A stretch of 64,000 bases of DNA from contig NZ_VLPK01000003.1 in NCBI RefSeq assembly GCF_007558865.1, forward strand, positions 310,001 to 374,000, written 5' to 3'. The DNA is from Mucilaginibacter corticis (GTDB lineage: Bacteria > Bacteroidota > Bacteroidia > Sphingobacteriales > Sphingobacteriaceae). The position numbers and the translations under genes were made by a program. Position 1 is the first letter of the stretch; each line of letters starts with the position of its first letter. Shown one piece after another: positions 25,500-34,164 of this stretch. A model generated the notes under the pieces. It made no database searches. It was not told where the DNA came from and saw nothing but the letters and a program-made list of their open reading frames with translations.

Positions 25500-25919
25500 A
25501 TGAATAAACAGATCAAACTATCGGTTTCTACATTGAACGTAATGGAATGCGTTGATTGGGTAATGTCGCCCGAATGCGGCGGCATAGATGTATTTATCGG
25601 GACGGTACGCAACGCAACCAAAGGCAAAACCGTTGTACGGCTTGAGTTTGAAGCTTACGAGAAAATGGCAATAAGCGAATTAGAAAAGATCGCCGACCAG
25701 GCATCAATAAAGTGGCCGGTGCAAAAAATGTTGATCCATCACCGCACTGGTGTTTTACAGATCGGTGAGATCCCTGTAATTATTGCTGTAGCAGCCGCGC
25801 ATCGTCACGCTGCATTTGAGGCATGCAGATACATTATCGATACCCTTAAACAAACTGTCCCTATCTGGAAAAAGGAAATATTTGAAGATGGCGAAGTTTG
25901 GGTAGCAGTGCACCCGTAA
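25500..25919 (+). CDS. moaE: Molybdopterin synthase large subunit MoaE
   Basis: 139 residues, the normal MoaE length. Key segments: FIGTVRNATKGKTVVRLEFEAY (residues about 32-53), HHRTGVLQIGEIPV with the conserved His-Arg, and the catalytic Lys in VPIWKKEIFEDGEVWV. The protein forms the active site that inserts sulfur into cyclic pyranopterin monophosphate. It follows moaD in a two-gene unit, apart from the minus-strand moaA-moeA-moaC-mobA-moeB operon and convergent with it. Confidence 0.95.
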   Translation: MNKQIKLSVSTLNVMECVDWVMSPECGGIDVFIGTVRNATKGKTVVRLEFEAYEKMAISELEKIADQASIKWPVQKMLIHHRTGVLQIGEIPVIIAVAAAHRHAAFEACRYIIDTLKQTVPIWKKEIFEDGEVWVAVHP

Positions 25920-25996
25920 TTTAATGATTGAATTAGTGATTGAGTGAGTGGTTAGGAGTGAATGGTCAATTTTTAAGCGTAGCTTAACATAATGTC

Positions 25997-26087
25997 TCTC
26001 TAATCTCTAATCTCTAATCTCTAATCTCTAATCTCTAATCTCTAATCTCTAATCTCTAATCTCTAATCTCTAATCTCTAATCTCTAA
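25997..26087. repeat. TCTCTAA 7-bp tandem repeat, 13 copies
   Basis: Thirteen exact copies of TCTCTAA fill 91 bases between moaE and moeB. The moeB TAG stop (26077-26079) and its last codons lie inside this array. The copy number is likely to vary between strains. Confidence 0.95.
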
Positions 26088-27144
26088 TCTCCGATTCAAA
26101 CCACGTTTTTAAGCCACCTTCCAGCGAATACACTCTTGTTTCCGGCGATTTAAGCCTGATCTGTTTTACGGCTTCGGCACTTCTTTTGCCTGATGAACAA
26201 TAAAGCACCTTAACTTTAGAATTTGTGAGGTACGCCATGTTTTCATCGATCTCATCTGCTTCGAAATGGATACCGCCGATATTGATCTCATCGTGTTCTT
26301 GGTCGGTGCGGATATCAACCAGTTCTAATGTATTGTCTGCCAACCCTTTTTTCACTTCAGCGACCGTTAATGTTGGTGCATCTGTAGAATGCTGTAATGA
26401 AACGATATTAGTATTGGTAATTTTTCCAATTTTAATAATACGGCTTTGCAATGTCAGCGCATCAAATACCATTACTTTGCCTGCCAGCAATTCGCCTGTT
26501 TTAGTAATATATTTAATAACCTCATTAGCTTGCACGCAGCCAATGATACCTGCCAGCGTAGGTATTACACCCCCATCGGCACAGTTGGGTATTTGCGCGG
26601 CATTAACCTTTGGGAACAGGTCGCGGTAATTAGGCGATTTTGTGCCGTCCGCATTAGCTACATTCCAAACTGCAGCCTGACCTTCAAACTGGTAAATGGC
26701 ACCGTATACAACGGGCATACCTGCAATTACGCAAGCATCATTAATAAGGTAACGGGTATCGAAATTATCTGTACCGTCAACTACAATATCATACCCGCTG
26801 ATGGTATCCATTACATTGGCTGACGTGATCTTTACATCATGAGGTATCAGCAGAACTCCGGGATTTTGCACCCCGAGTTTATTACAGGCCAATAACGCTT
26901 TCTTTTGCCCTATGTCTTTAGGTGCATATAATACCTGGCGATGAAGATTGCTAACAGAAACCACATCAAAATCAGCTATGCCAATTTTACCAACCCCTGC
27001 CGCAGTTAAATACTGCGCCGCGGGGCAACCAAGCCCCCCAGCCCCTATGATCAAAACCTTTGCCTGCCGTAATTGCTGTTGGGACGCTTCACTAAAGCCC
27101 GGCAACGTTATCTGGCAACTATATCTTAAAAAATCGGGTTCCAT
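26077..27144 (-). CDS. moeB: MoeB/ThiF-type adenylyltransferase with C-terminal rhodanese domain
   Basis: 355 residues. The N-terminal E1-like domain has VLIIGAGGLGCPAAQYLTAA (nucleotide loop) and IADFDVVSVSNLHRQVLY, with the Arg finger; DGTDNFDTRYLINDAC and CxxC-like IPNCADG follow. The C-terminal rhodanese part starts near residue 260, with LVDIRTDQEHDEINIGG and the active Cys in VLYCSSGKRSAEA. Known role: adenylates MoaD and, in fused forms, supplies sulfur to it. It is the last gene of the Moco operon. The C-terminal EIRD is encoded by repeat sequence. Confidence 0.93.
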   Translation of the reverse strand: MEPDFLRYSCQITLPGFSEASQQQLRQAKVLIIGAGGLGCPAAQYLTAAGVGKIGIADFDVVSVSNLHRQVLYAPKDIGQKKALLACNKLGVQNPGVLLIPHDVKITSANVMDTISGYDIVVDGTDNFDTRYLINDACVIAGMPVVYGAIYQFEGQAAVWNVANADGTKSPNYRDLFPKVNAAQIPNCADGGVIPTLAGIIGCVQANEVIKYITKTGELLAGKVMVFDALTLQSRIIKIGKITNTNIVSLQHSTDAPTLTVAEVKKGLADNTLELVDIRTDQEHDEINIGGIHFEADEIDENMAYLTNSKVKVLYCSSGKRSAEAVKQIRLKSPETRVYSLEGGLKTWFESEIRD

Positions 27145-27146
27145 GA

Positions 27147-28313
27147 TTATGCGGACGCTATTTTTTGATGGATCTGGCGTGTTATTTTTTCAAAGTCTTC
27201 GGGTGTATTAACATTGGTTAACGCTTCGGCGCTTTCAGGTTTTAATAAATGTGTATCACTGTTAATTAAAACCTTGCGCGGGCATGAATACCCCTGCGAC
27301 AGAAACGACAACAATACCAGGTAACTCTTGGGCTCCCAAATAGTAATTAATGGTTCGGGAAACCCGTCAAAAGCGCTCTCATAAGCGGTAGCAATTGAAG
27401 ACGAACTTCTGTTCTTTATTAAATGACCAAACGTATCCCCGTTTAGCAGTGGCATATCGCAAGCCACAACCAACCAGGCAGCATCAGGTTTTTCGCGAAA
27501 TGCAGATAAAATAGCGCCAAATGGCCCTAAGCCTGTAAAAGTATCAGGCAGGGCGTTATAACCTGCAGTTATATCCTGCTTTTGTTCTGCCCGGCAGGAT
27601 ATATATACTTCTTCGCAATATTGCTTTACGAGGTCGGCCATGTAATAACGCTGTTCTTTTCCGTACCAGTTAATGGCGCCTTTATCTATGCCCATCCGTA
27701 AACTTTGCCCACCTGCCAGTACCAAACCGTTCAGTACAGGCTTTGCCTGCTGCATTCTGGCCTTAAAAAAATTAATGATCTTTTCGGTTTCGTCCAACCG
27801 GTAAAGGGGTATTTGCTGCCAATTAGGTAAGGCTTCTTTTATAAAATCAAAAACATCGTCAACATTGTCTGCCAGCAAGATCAGCTCAACATTGGTTAAT
27901 TGTTCTACCCGTTTTTGCAGGGACGTCATTTTGCTATTATAAATAACAACAACCTGCGCTTTTGCCTGTTGGTGATTACCATTTACCAGCACTATATCGG
28001 CATCTGCAAACTGCTGTTTAAAATTTACCGGTTTTAAAGCTTGGCTATAATTAAATTGATGGTTATTTAGCTGATCTGTATATTCTAAAACAGCACCGTT
28101 GGCCAATCGGCCGGGAAGTTGGGTAACCTCATCATTATGTGAGGCATCCGCGTAAGCGCATTTATATTGAGGGGACAAGGCGGCAATAATATCGGCCGCT
28201 AAAAGTTTAATATTGATACATGGCGCGCCGATTATCGCCCATTCATTGCGCCCAAAATTCCCAATGGCAGGGTTGGCAAGCGAGGCGTGTTTTTTATGCT
28301 CTTTTGAAATCAC
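27147..28313 (-). CDS. mobA: MobA molybdenum cofactor guanylyltransferase with extra N-terminal domain
   Basis: 388 residues, about twice the usual MobA length. The MobA domain starts near residue 195 with the NTP loop LNGLVLAGGQSLRMGIDKG (about 195-213), followed by LLNGDTFGHL and DGFPEPL, which bind GTP and the cofactor. Residues 1-190 look like a degenerate MobB-type P-loop domain: the strand WAIIGAPCINIKLLAADI is placed like a Walker A region but the GxxGxGKT/S sequence is missing. MobA links GMP to molybdopterin, giving the MGD needed by the FdhF-like enzyme. The gene overlaps moaC by 20 bases. Confidence 0.85.
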   Translation of the reverse strand: MISKEHKKHASLANPAIGNFGRNEWAIIGAPCINIKLLAADIIAALSPQYKCAYADASHNDEVTQLPGRLANGAVLEYTDQLNNHQFNYSQALKPVNFKQQFADADIVLVNGNHQQAKAQVVVIYNSKMTSLQKRVEQLTNVELILLADNVDDVFDFIKEALPNWQQIPLYRLDETEKIINFFKARMQQAKPVLNGLVLAGGQSLRMGIDKGAINWYGKEQRYYMADLVKQYCEEVYISCRAEQKQDITAGYNALPDTFTGLGPFGAILSAFREKPDAAWLVVACDMPLLNGDTFGHLIKNRSSSSIATAYESAFDGFPEPLITIWEPKSYLVLLSFLSQGYSCPRKVLINSDTHLLKPESAEALTNVNTPEDFEKITRQIHQKIASA

Positions 28314-28770
28314 GTTTACCTCCTGTTTTTTCTATCAGCTTGGTTTCTTTGATAACAATATCGTGGCTCAAAGCCTTACACATATCATAAATAGTTAGCG
28401 CGGCGATACTCGCCCCTACTAAAGCTTCCATCTCGACACCTGTTTTTGCGGTAATAGTTGCGGTACAATCAATAACTACTTCCTGATCATCGTTTAACTG
28501 TATATCAATTTTACAATTATCTAAACCTAAGGGATGGCAAAGCGGTATTAGGTCGCCGGTTTTTTTGGCAGCCATAATGCCGGCAATAATAGCTATTTGA
28601 AACACCGAACCTTTTTTTGTTTGCAGATCACCATTGGTTAGTTGCTTTAAAACCTCATTTGGCAGGTACACCATGCTGCGCGCTGTAGCCGAACGCCTGG
28701 TGATCGTTTTTTCAGAAACATCAACCATGGTGGCTTTGCCTGTATTATCTAAATGAGAAAATTCGCTCAT
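28294..28770 (-). CDS. moaC: Cyclic pyranopterin monophosphate synthase MoaC
   Basis: 158 residues, the usual length. Characteristic segments: MVDVSEKTITRRSATARS near the N-terminus, KKTGDLIPLCHPLGLDN with the conserved His and substrate residues, and TGVEMEALVGASIAALTIYDMCKA. The last part contains KETKLIEKTGGKRDF with the catalytic Lys. It converts the MoaA product to cyclic pyranopterin monophosphate. It follows moeA by 2 bases and overlaps mobA at its 3' end, so translation of this operon is closely coupled. Confidence 0.96.
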   Translation of the reverse strand: MSEFSHLDNTGKATMVDVSEKTITRRSATARSMVYLPNEVLKQLTNGDLQTKKGSVFQIAIIAGIMAAKKTGDLIPLCHPLGLDNCKIDIQLNDDQEVVIDCTATITAKTGVEMEALVGASIAALTIYDMCKALSHDIVIKETKLIEKTGGKRDFKRA

Positions 28771-28772
28771 TG

Positions 28773-29975
28773 TTATAGTTGATTAAATAGCCATATAGGA
28801 TAAACTTCACCCTTTTTAAATTCGCTTTTCTCTAAAGGCAATTCCATAAAGGCGTCTGTATCTGCTAAGTTAGCAAAATCGCCCGAACCATTTCCTTCTA
28901 CAGGCGCGGCTAATAGTTGTCCCTGTTCGTTGAAATGTAATTTAACCTGTAAATAGTATTCTAATTGCGGCTGAAATGAAAAATCATCAGCCAAAACAGC
29001 ATACATAGTTTTTTTTGGAGACAAACCCAACGAAGCGTTTAACCAGGGAATAAAGTACCGCTGTGTACACATAAAAGAAGCAATCGGGTTACCCGGAAAA
29101 GCAAATACCACTACCCCATTACTATGTTTACCAAACCAGAATGGCTTACCGGGGCGCTGCTGTACTTTGTGGAATAGTTGTGCAACCTGTAATTCTTTCA
29201 ATGCCTGCGGGATATAATCGAATTTACCCATAGAGATACCGCCGCTTAATAAGATAACATCAAAATTTTGAAGACATAAACCTAATTGCTGCTTGATAAT
29301 TTCCGGTTCGTCAGGAATATGCTTTACCAAAGCCTTTAACCCTTGCTGTGCTAAAATTGCCTGCAACATGTAACTGTTTGATCGGCGGATCTGGTAAGCC
29401 GATGGCGTTGCCCCTACCTCAACCAATTCATCACCTGATGATAATATAACCACTCTTGGGATTCTTTTAACGCGCAGTTCTGTTTCGCCAACTGATGCCA
29501 CCAGGCTGATAACCGCCGGTGTGATCAATTGTCCGGGAGTAAGAATGATCTCGCCTTGCTTTTTATCAGCGCCTTTTAAGTGCTGGTTCTGCCCTTTTTT
29601 TATTTCGCTGGTAAGCAGGGTTGCCTTGCCGTCTTTTATCTCCACATCTTCATAACGAATTACTGTATCAACCAAATCCGGCAGCGCGGCACCTGTCATG
29701 ATCTCAATGCACTCGTCTATGCCTTCTATGTCCGTTGGTATGTCACCAGCGGCTTGGGTTGCTTTTATCGTAAACATATTTATGCCTTGTTCAACCGCTT
29801 TAAAATTGATAGCGATACCATCCATCGTTACGCGGTTAAACGCAGGCAGGTCACGGTCAGTTTTTATATTTTCGGCCAGTACTCTGCCTAAAGCTTCGTC
29901 AAACAAAACTATTTCCGCGCCGTAATCAGCGGCATTTTCAAGTATAATTTGTTCGGCTTGTTGAACCGTTATCAT
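28773..29975 (-). CDS. moeA: Molybdopterin molybdenumtransferase MoeA
   Basis: 400 residues, full length. The N-terminal segment has DRDLPAFNRVTMDGIAI, the MoeA substrate-contact region; further on, VVILSSGDELVEVG and SGGISMGKFDYIP match the central domain with the molybdate/ATP site, and FAFPGNPIASFMC the C-terminal catalytic loop. MoeA ligates molybdate to molybdopterin from adenylylated intermediate; the MogA/MoaB partner that adenylates it is not in this window. It lies after moaA (59 bases) and just before moaC. Confidence 0.95.
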   Translation of the reverse strand: MITVQQAEQIILENAADYGAEIVLFDEALGRVLAENIKTDRDLPAFNRVTMDGIAINFKAVEQGINMFTIKATQAAGDIPTDIEGIDECIEIMTGAALPDLVDTVIRYEDVEIKDGKATLLTSEIKKGQNQHLKGADKKQGEIILTPGQLITPAVISLVASVGETELRVKRIPRVVILSSGDELVEVGATPSAYQIRRSNSYMLQAILAQQGLKALVKHIPDEPEIIKQQLGLCLQNFDVILLSGGISMGKFDYIPQALKELQVAQLFHKVQQRPGKPFWFGKHSNGVVVFAFPGNPIASFMCTQRYFIPWLNASLGLSPKKTMYAVLADDFSFQPQLEYYLQVKLHFNEQGQLLAAPVEGNGSGDFANLADTDAFMELPLEKSEFKKGEVYPIWLFNQL

Positions 29976-30034
29976 AGATTATCTATTTTGATATCGGAGG
30001 CACAAAGTATTGTGTCTCTACATTAACATTATCT

Positions 30035-31024
30035 TTATCCGCCAATTGTAGCCATAGATTCATGCACGCCGGTCTTTTCAACTCTTAAACGCTCAGCTTC
30101 CCAACCATCTACGGGCCTGTTACTAAAAGCTTTCAGTAATTCCTGCTCTATCTTTCCATCACTCGCGCCCGACCGCATCAGATCTTTAATATTTAGCACA
30201 CCATCATCATACAAGCAATTTTTTAAAGTCCCCTGTGGCGTTACCCTGATACGGTTACAACTGCCGCAAAACGTACGCGAATAAGCGGCAATTATACCCA
30301 CTGTACCTTTATGCCCGGGGACGTGATAATTATATGATGTGGAGTAAAGCGGATCAACCAATTTGGTGATCGTTGGATAATGTGCTTCTATTTCGTTCAG
30401 TATCCGTACATGATCCCACTGTAAACCATTGTAAACATGGCCATCGCCATTAAAAGGCATCTCTTCAATAAAGCGGACACTAACAGGCAGATCCTTTGTC
30501 AATTCGACCATGGGGATAATATCCTGCGTGTTTTTGCCGTCCATTACTACCGCGTTAATTTTTATTTCGATGTTGTGCTTTAATAACTCATCAAGGGTGT
30601 TCATCACATTGGCAAACTCATCACGGCGCGTAATTGTAAAAAAACGATTAGCGTCTAACGTATCCAGGCTTAAGTTGACTGAACTAACGCCCAATGCTTT
30701 CATTTCGGCTACATGGGGCGCTGTCAGAACTCCGTTGGTGGTCATGGTTAACTCTTTTAAACCATTTAACTTTGAAAGTCCTGTTAGCAACTGCATGATA
30801 TCCTTGCGTACAAATGGCTCGCCGCCGGTAATGCGGATCCTTTCAATACCCATGTGTACCAACAAGCCGCAAATCCGCAGCATTTCGTCATTACTCATCA
30901 GCTCTGTGCGCGACAGCCAGTTCAAACCGTCCTCGGGCATACAGTAAAAGCAGCGCAGGTTGCACCTGTCTGTTACCGCAAGACGCATGTAATTTATTAC
31001 CCGGCCGTGATTATCTGTCAGCAA
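30035..31024 (-). CDS. moaA: GTP 3',8-cyclase MoaA
   Basis: 329 residues. The N-terminal radical-SAM cluster motif is CNLRCFYCMPEDG (residues about 19-31, three Cys). The C-terminal second [4Fe-4S] cluster lies in FCGSCNRIRVTPQGTLKNC. The C-terminus ends ATIGG, the Gly-Gly tail typical of MoaA. It starts Moco synthesis by cyclising GTP. First gene of the operon moaA-moeA-moaC-mobA-moeB; regulation is not visible, and I found no Moco-riboswitch-like structure upstream. Confidence 0.97.
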   Translation of the reverse strand: MLTDNHGRVINYMRLAVTDRCNLRCFYCMPEDGLNWLSRTELMSNDEMLRICGLLVHMGIERIRITGGEPFVRKDIMQLLTGLSKLNGLKELTMTTNGVLTAPHVAEMKALGVSSVNLSLDTLDANRFFTITRRDEFANVMNTLDELLKHNIEIKINAVVMDGKNTQDIIPMVELTKDLPVSVRFIEEMPFNGDGHVYNGLQWDHVRILNEIEAHYPTITKLVDPLYSTSYNYHVPGHKGTVGIIAAYSRTFCGSCNRIRVTPQGTLKNCLYDDGVLNIKDLMRSGASDGKIEQELLKAFSNRPVDGWEAERLRVEKTGVHESMATIGG

Positions 31025-31094
31025 TTATATCCCTTATTAGAAACCATAAAGTTAACACAACAATGTGTTATTTGATTGTAATAAGATGGACTGA

Positions 31095-32162
31095 CTACAC
31101 AGAAAACTTAAAGGTAGTGAAGGTATTATACACCTCGCCGGGTTTTAGCACAGTTGACGGAAATTGCGGCTGGTTCGGCGAATCAGGAAAGTGTTGTGTT
31201 TCTAAAGCGAATGATGTTTGCCTGTCATCCTTAGCATTACCCCTGATGATGTTGGTTCCCGGGGTAAAATTGGCTGTGTATAGCTGCATACCGGGCTGGT
31301 CTGTAAAAACCTCCATCTTTATCCCGGTTTTATCACCAATGGCCGTGGCTACATGTACTTCCTTACTATGCTGATTCAGCACAAAGTTATGGTCATAACC
31401 ATTAGCGTTTTTCAACTGTTCGTTATCATGGTTAATCCTTGTACCAATTTTTTCAGGTTGAGTAAAATCAAATGGAGTGTCTTTTACTGTTGCTATATCG
31501 CCGGTAGGGATCATAGTTTCATTGATCGGCGTATAGCCATCCGCATTTATTTGCAATGAATGATCCAGAATATCGCCATTGCCCTCACCATTCAGGTTGA
31601 TATAGGCATGGTTGGTTAGGTTAATGATAGTAGTTTTATCAGTAGTAGCCTGGTAGGCTATCGTCAGCGCGTTATCATCAGTAAGTGTGTAGGTTACTTT
31701 AACATTTAATTTACCGGGGTAGCCTTCTTCCATATCCGCAGAAAAGAGAGTTAGCACCATAGTTTGCGCATCGGTTTGCTCCGCATCCCAAACTTTAACA
31801 CTGAAGTTATCTTTACCGCCGTGCAAACTGTTCGGGCCGTTGTTTATAGCTAAATTATATTCTGTACCGTCTAAAGTAAACTTACCCTTAGCTATACGGT
31901 TGGCATACCTGCCCACTACCGCGCCATAATAGCATTCCTGTTTTAATAAACCTTCAATGGTATCAAAACCAACTATTACGCTGGTTAAATCGCCTGCCTT
32001 GTCCGGCACCCAGGCGCCAACTAAATAAGCGCCATAGTTGGTAACAGCCACCTGCATTCCTGCTTTATTGGTAAGTGTATAGAGTTGAATCTGTTTACCA
32101 TCTATTATTGTATGGTAAGCAGCAGTATTGGGTATAGTTGCAGCAGTTGGATTGTAAGCCAT
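31095..32162 (-). CDS. galM: Aldose 1-epimerase (galactose mutarotase)
   Basis: 355 residues, typical of GalM. No signal peptide. Catalytic segments: NSLHGGKDNFSVKVWDAE with a His (about residues 108), LTNHAYINLNGEGNGDILDHSL with the second His-like base, and YDHNFVLN with the acidic partner in DHNF; FALETQHFPDSPNQPQFPST is the C-terminal signature. The enzyme interconverts alpha and beta anomers of aldohexoses. It stands alone in the run toward the HAD gene, with 9 bases between, and no other galactose gene is seen. Cytosolic. Confidence 0.94.
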   Translation of the reverse strand: MAYNPTAATIPNTAAYHTIIDGKQIQLYTLTNKAGMQVAVTNYGAYLVGAWVPDKAGDLTSVIVGFDTIEGLLKQECYYGAVVGRYANRIAKGKFTLDGTEYNLAINNGPNSLHGGKDNFSVKVWDAEQTDAQTMVLTLFSADMEEGYPGKLNVKVTYTLTDDNALTIAYQATTDKTTIINLTNHAYINLNGEGNGDILDHSLQINADGYTPINETMIPTGDIATVKDTPFDFTQPEKIGTRINHDNEQLKNANGYDHNFVLNQHSKEVHVATAIGDKTGIKMEVFTDQPGMQLYTANFTPGTNIIRGNAKDDRQTSFALETQHFPDSPNQPQFPSTVLKPGEVYNTFTTFKFSV

Positions 32163-32171
32163 CGAATTAAA

Positions 32172-33035
32172 TTAAAACATATCTTTTTCTACAACCGCGC
32201 TCTCGCAGATGTAGGTTGGTACTATACCGGTTGTGGTGATCCTGTTATCTACCTCATGGGCCAATGTATTGCCCGACAATACCAATACCGTATCTAAACC
32301 AAACTTATTACCGCCTAAAATATCGGTATGCAGGGTATCGCCCACCATTACAATATCTTTTTTGCTGATGGGGCGATAATCCCGGATCAGATCATAAGCA
32401 AACATGAATATTTGCGAATCGGGTTTACCAAAACGGATAAATTTTTTGCCAACCACAATCTCCATCATTGTTGCAAGGCCGCCAATAGCTATGGATACTT
32501 CAGATACCGTTACCGGGTATGCATTATCTGTATTTGCCACAATTGCGGGTATTGTACGCCTGCGCAATACATTCACAGCAATATTCAGATCGTTACGCCA
32601 GTCGAAACCCTCATCATCTAAAAATATAACCGCGTTAATTTTATCAATATTGGTACTGTTTACCTGGCTGATGGGTATGGTATGCAGACCTAAACTTTCA
32701 ATGTAATGCGCAGAATCTTCGGTACCCAGGTAAGCTACTATCCCACCCTCCACTTTAAGATCAAGGTATTCTTTGGTCAGCATCCCTGATGAGATGATCC
32801 TGTCGGGAGTTATGGCGTGCAAGCCTTTTTTATGGTACGAATCGGCCAACTGCGCCGGGCTGCGTGAAGCATCATTTGTCACAATGTAGTATTCCTTATT
32901 TTGTTCCTTCAAATAATCAAAGGTTTTACCTATACCCGGTACAAGGCCCTCATAATTTTTTAGTACGCCAAACGCATCAAAAAAGATAACATCATACTTG
33001 TCAATTATGGTTTTAAAGTTATCGATACGTTTCAT
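32172..33035 (-). CDS. HAD-superfamily hydrolase, class IIA
   Basis: 287 residues. The nucleophile motif is VIFFDAFGVLKNYEG (Asp residues about 19-21), in the form found in NagD/class IIA enzymes, where the second Asp is replaced by Phe-Gly-type. Motif II is ITND, seen as YYIVTNDASRSP, and motif III/IV is KKDIVMVGDTLHTDILGG with the paired Asp. A C2 cap of class IIA length follows motif I. It is probably a small-molecule phosphatase. It is 19 bases before the kinase gene at 33055-34119 on the same strand, which suggests they work together on a phosphorylated substrate. Confidence 0.85.
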   Translation of the reverse strand: MKRIDNFKTIIDKYDVIFFDAFGVLKNYEGLVPGIGKTFDYLKEQNKEYYIVTNDASRSPAQLADSYHKKGLHAITPDRIISSGMLTKEYLDLKVEGGIVAYLGTEDSAHYIESLGLHTIPISQVNSTNIDKINAVIFLDDEGFDWRNDLNIAVNVLRRRTIPAIVANTDNAYPVTVSEVSIAIGGLATMMEIVVGKKFIRFGKPDSQIFMFAYDLIRDYRPISKKDIVMVGDTLHTDILGGNKFGLDTVLVLSGNTLAHEVDNRITTTGIVPTYICESAVVEKDMF

Positions 33036-33054
33036 GCAGCTATAATGGTTTTAT

Positions 33055-34119
33055 TTATTTCAAATTTAAAGTTCTGATGATCTTTTCGGCATCAAAATCC
33101 CTGTCTACCGATGGCAGGTATAGCTCAAATGCCTCGCTTTGCAGTTTTTTGGCGTATTGTTCGTTAAAAAAGTATTTACCGTCTTTAATAACATAATTAA
33201 GGATAAAGAAACGGTAGGCTTCTTTCAAGAACCTGATCTCATTAGCAGTTAAAGGATTTACCTGGTGATATTCTTCGAGGAATAAAATAAAACGGTCTTC
33301 CATCAGCGTGTTTATTCCGTAACTAAATACCGTACGGTCGCCGATATCTGATACTACCCTGCTTAAAAAATAAAAATCAAGGATCCGGTAGCTCATCCTG
33401 AACCAGTCATAATCCCAGCGCGAATACAGATTCATGTTACTGTCAACCGAAAAATTACCAATGTTCCAGTCAATAAAAACCGGGATGATCTCGAAAGCGC
33501 TCATGGTATATTTAGAGCGGTTACGCAAGAATGTTTCGCAATGGTATTTCAGGAAATCAACCTGCATAGCGGTACCAAATCTTTTTTCATTAATTTCTAA
33601 CTGGTGCAGCAACGAATAAATATCCGTACGCAATGTCTTGGACGATTTTGGCAGTACATTCTTTATCCGTGAACAAGCCTTGTGGAACTTACCTACCTGC
33701 TGACCCAGCTTGCGGATATGATCTTCTTCTAACCGGCGGGGCATACGATCAAAGATTCGGGTAGGGTTATAAAACACAACCCAGGCGTCCACTTTACGGT
33801 GTTTGTAATGGTGGATATATACCCTGTTATTTTTTAATAATGATTTGGCAAGAAAGTTCTCAAACGGGTAAAGCAGGTTGTTTGACAAACTGTGTATAAT
33901 GCGATGATCTTCTTTAAAATGCTCGTACTTACCAAAATAAGATAGCTTGGCTATAATAATATCATCATCATCAAAGGTTATCTTGAATACACGATTGGTT
34001 GAAACCATCGCACTGATATCTTCAATTTTATTTATCTTTTTTGAAGCATCATATCCTTCCCACGCAGCTTTAATAATTATAGAATAGTCCATTCGGTTTA
34101 TATATTCAAAGGACCGCAA
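33055..34119 (-). CDS. APH-like kinase (aminoglycoside/choline-kinase fold)
   Basis: 354 residues. It has the kinase-like pattern: FKITFDDDDIIIAKLSYFG near the N-terminus (ATP-binding Lys), then HKACSRIKNVL and the catalytic-loop equivalent VFIDWNIGNFSVDSNMNL with a possible Asp-x4-Asn, then YSRWDYDWFRMSYRILDFYF holding the Mg-binding Asp. This is the CotS/aminoglycoside phosphotransferase class, whose members phosphorylate sugars, amino alcohols or antibiotics. The gene just upstream of the HAD phosphatase suggests a paired phosphorylation and dephosphorylation step. The substrate is unknown; antibiotic resistance is possible but not indicated. Confidence 0.75.
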   Translation of the reverse strand: MRSFEYINRMDYSIIIKAAWEGYDASKKINKIEDISAMVSTNRVFKITFDDDDIIIAKLSYFGKYEHFKEDHRIIHSLSNNLLYPFENFLAKSLLKNNRVYIHHYKHRKVDAWVVFYNPTRIFDRMPRRLEEDHIRKLGQQVGKFHKACSRIKNVLPKSSKTLRTDIYSLLHQLEINEKRFGTAMQVDFLKYHCETFLRNRSKYTMSAFEIIPVFIDWNIGNFSVDSNMNLYSRWDYDWFRMSYRILDFYFLSRVVSDIGDRTVFSYGINTLMEDRFILFLEEYHQVNPLTANEIRFLKEAYRFFILNYVIKDGKYFFNEQYAKKLQSEAFELYLPSVDRDFDAEKIIRTLNLK

Positions 34120-34164
34120 AGATATAACACAAATGATTTAATAAGGCTGATTTTTTAATTTATA

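Noticed and set aside
21657..31024. A molybdenum-cofactor riboswitch in the Moco region
   Set aside because: I looked upstream of moaA, fdhD and the FdhF-like gene and saw no conserved fold I could recognise.
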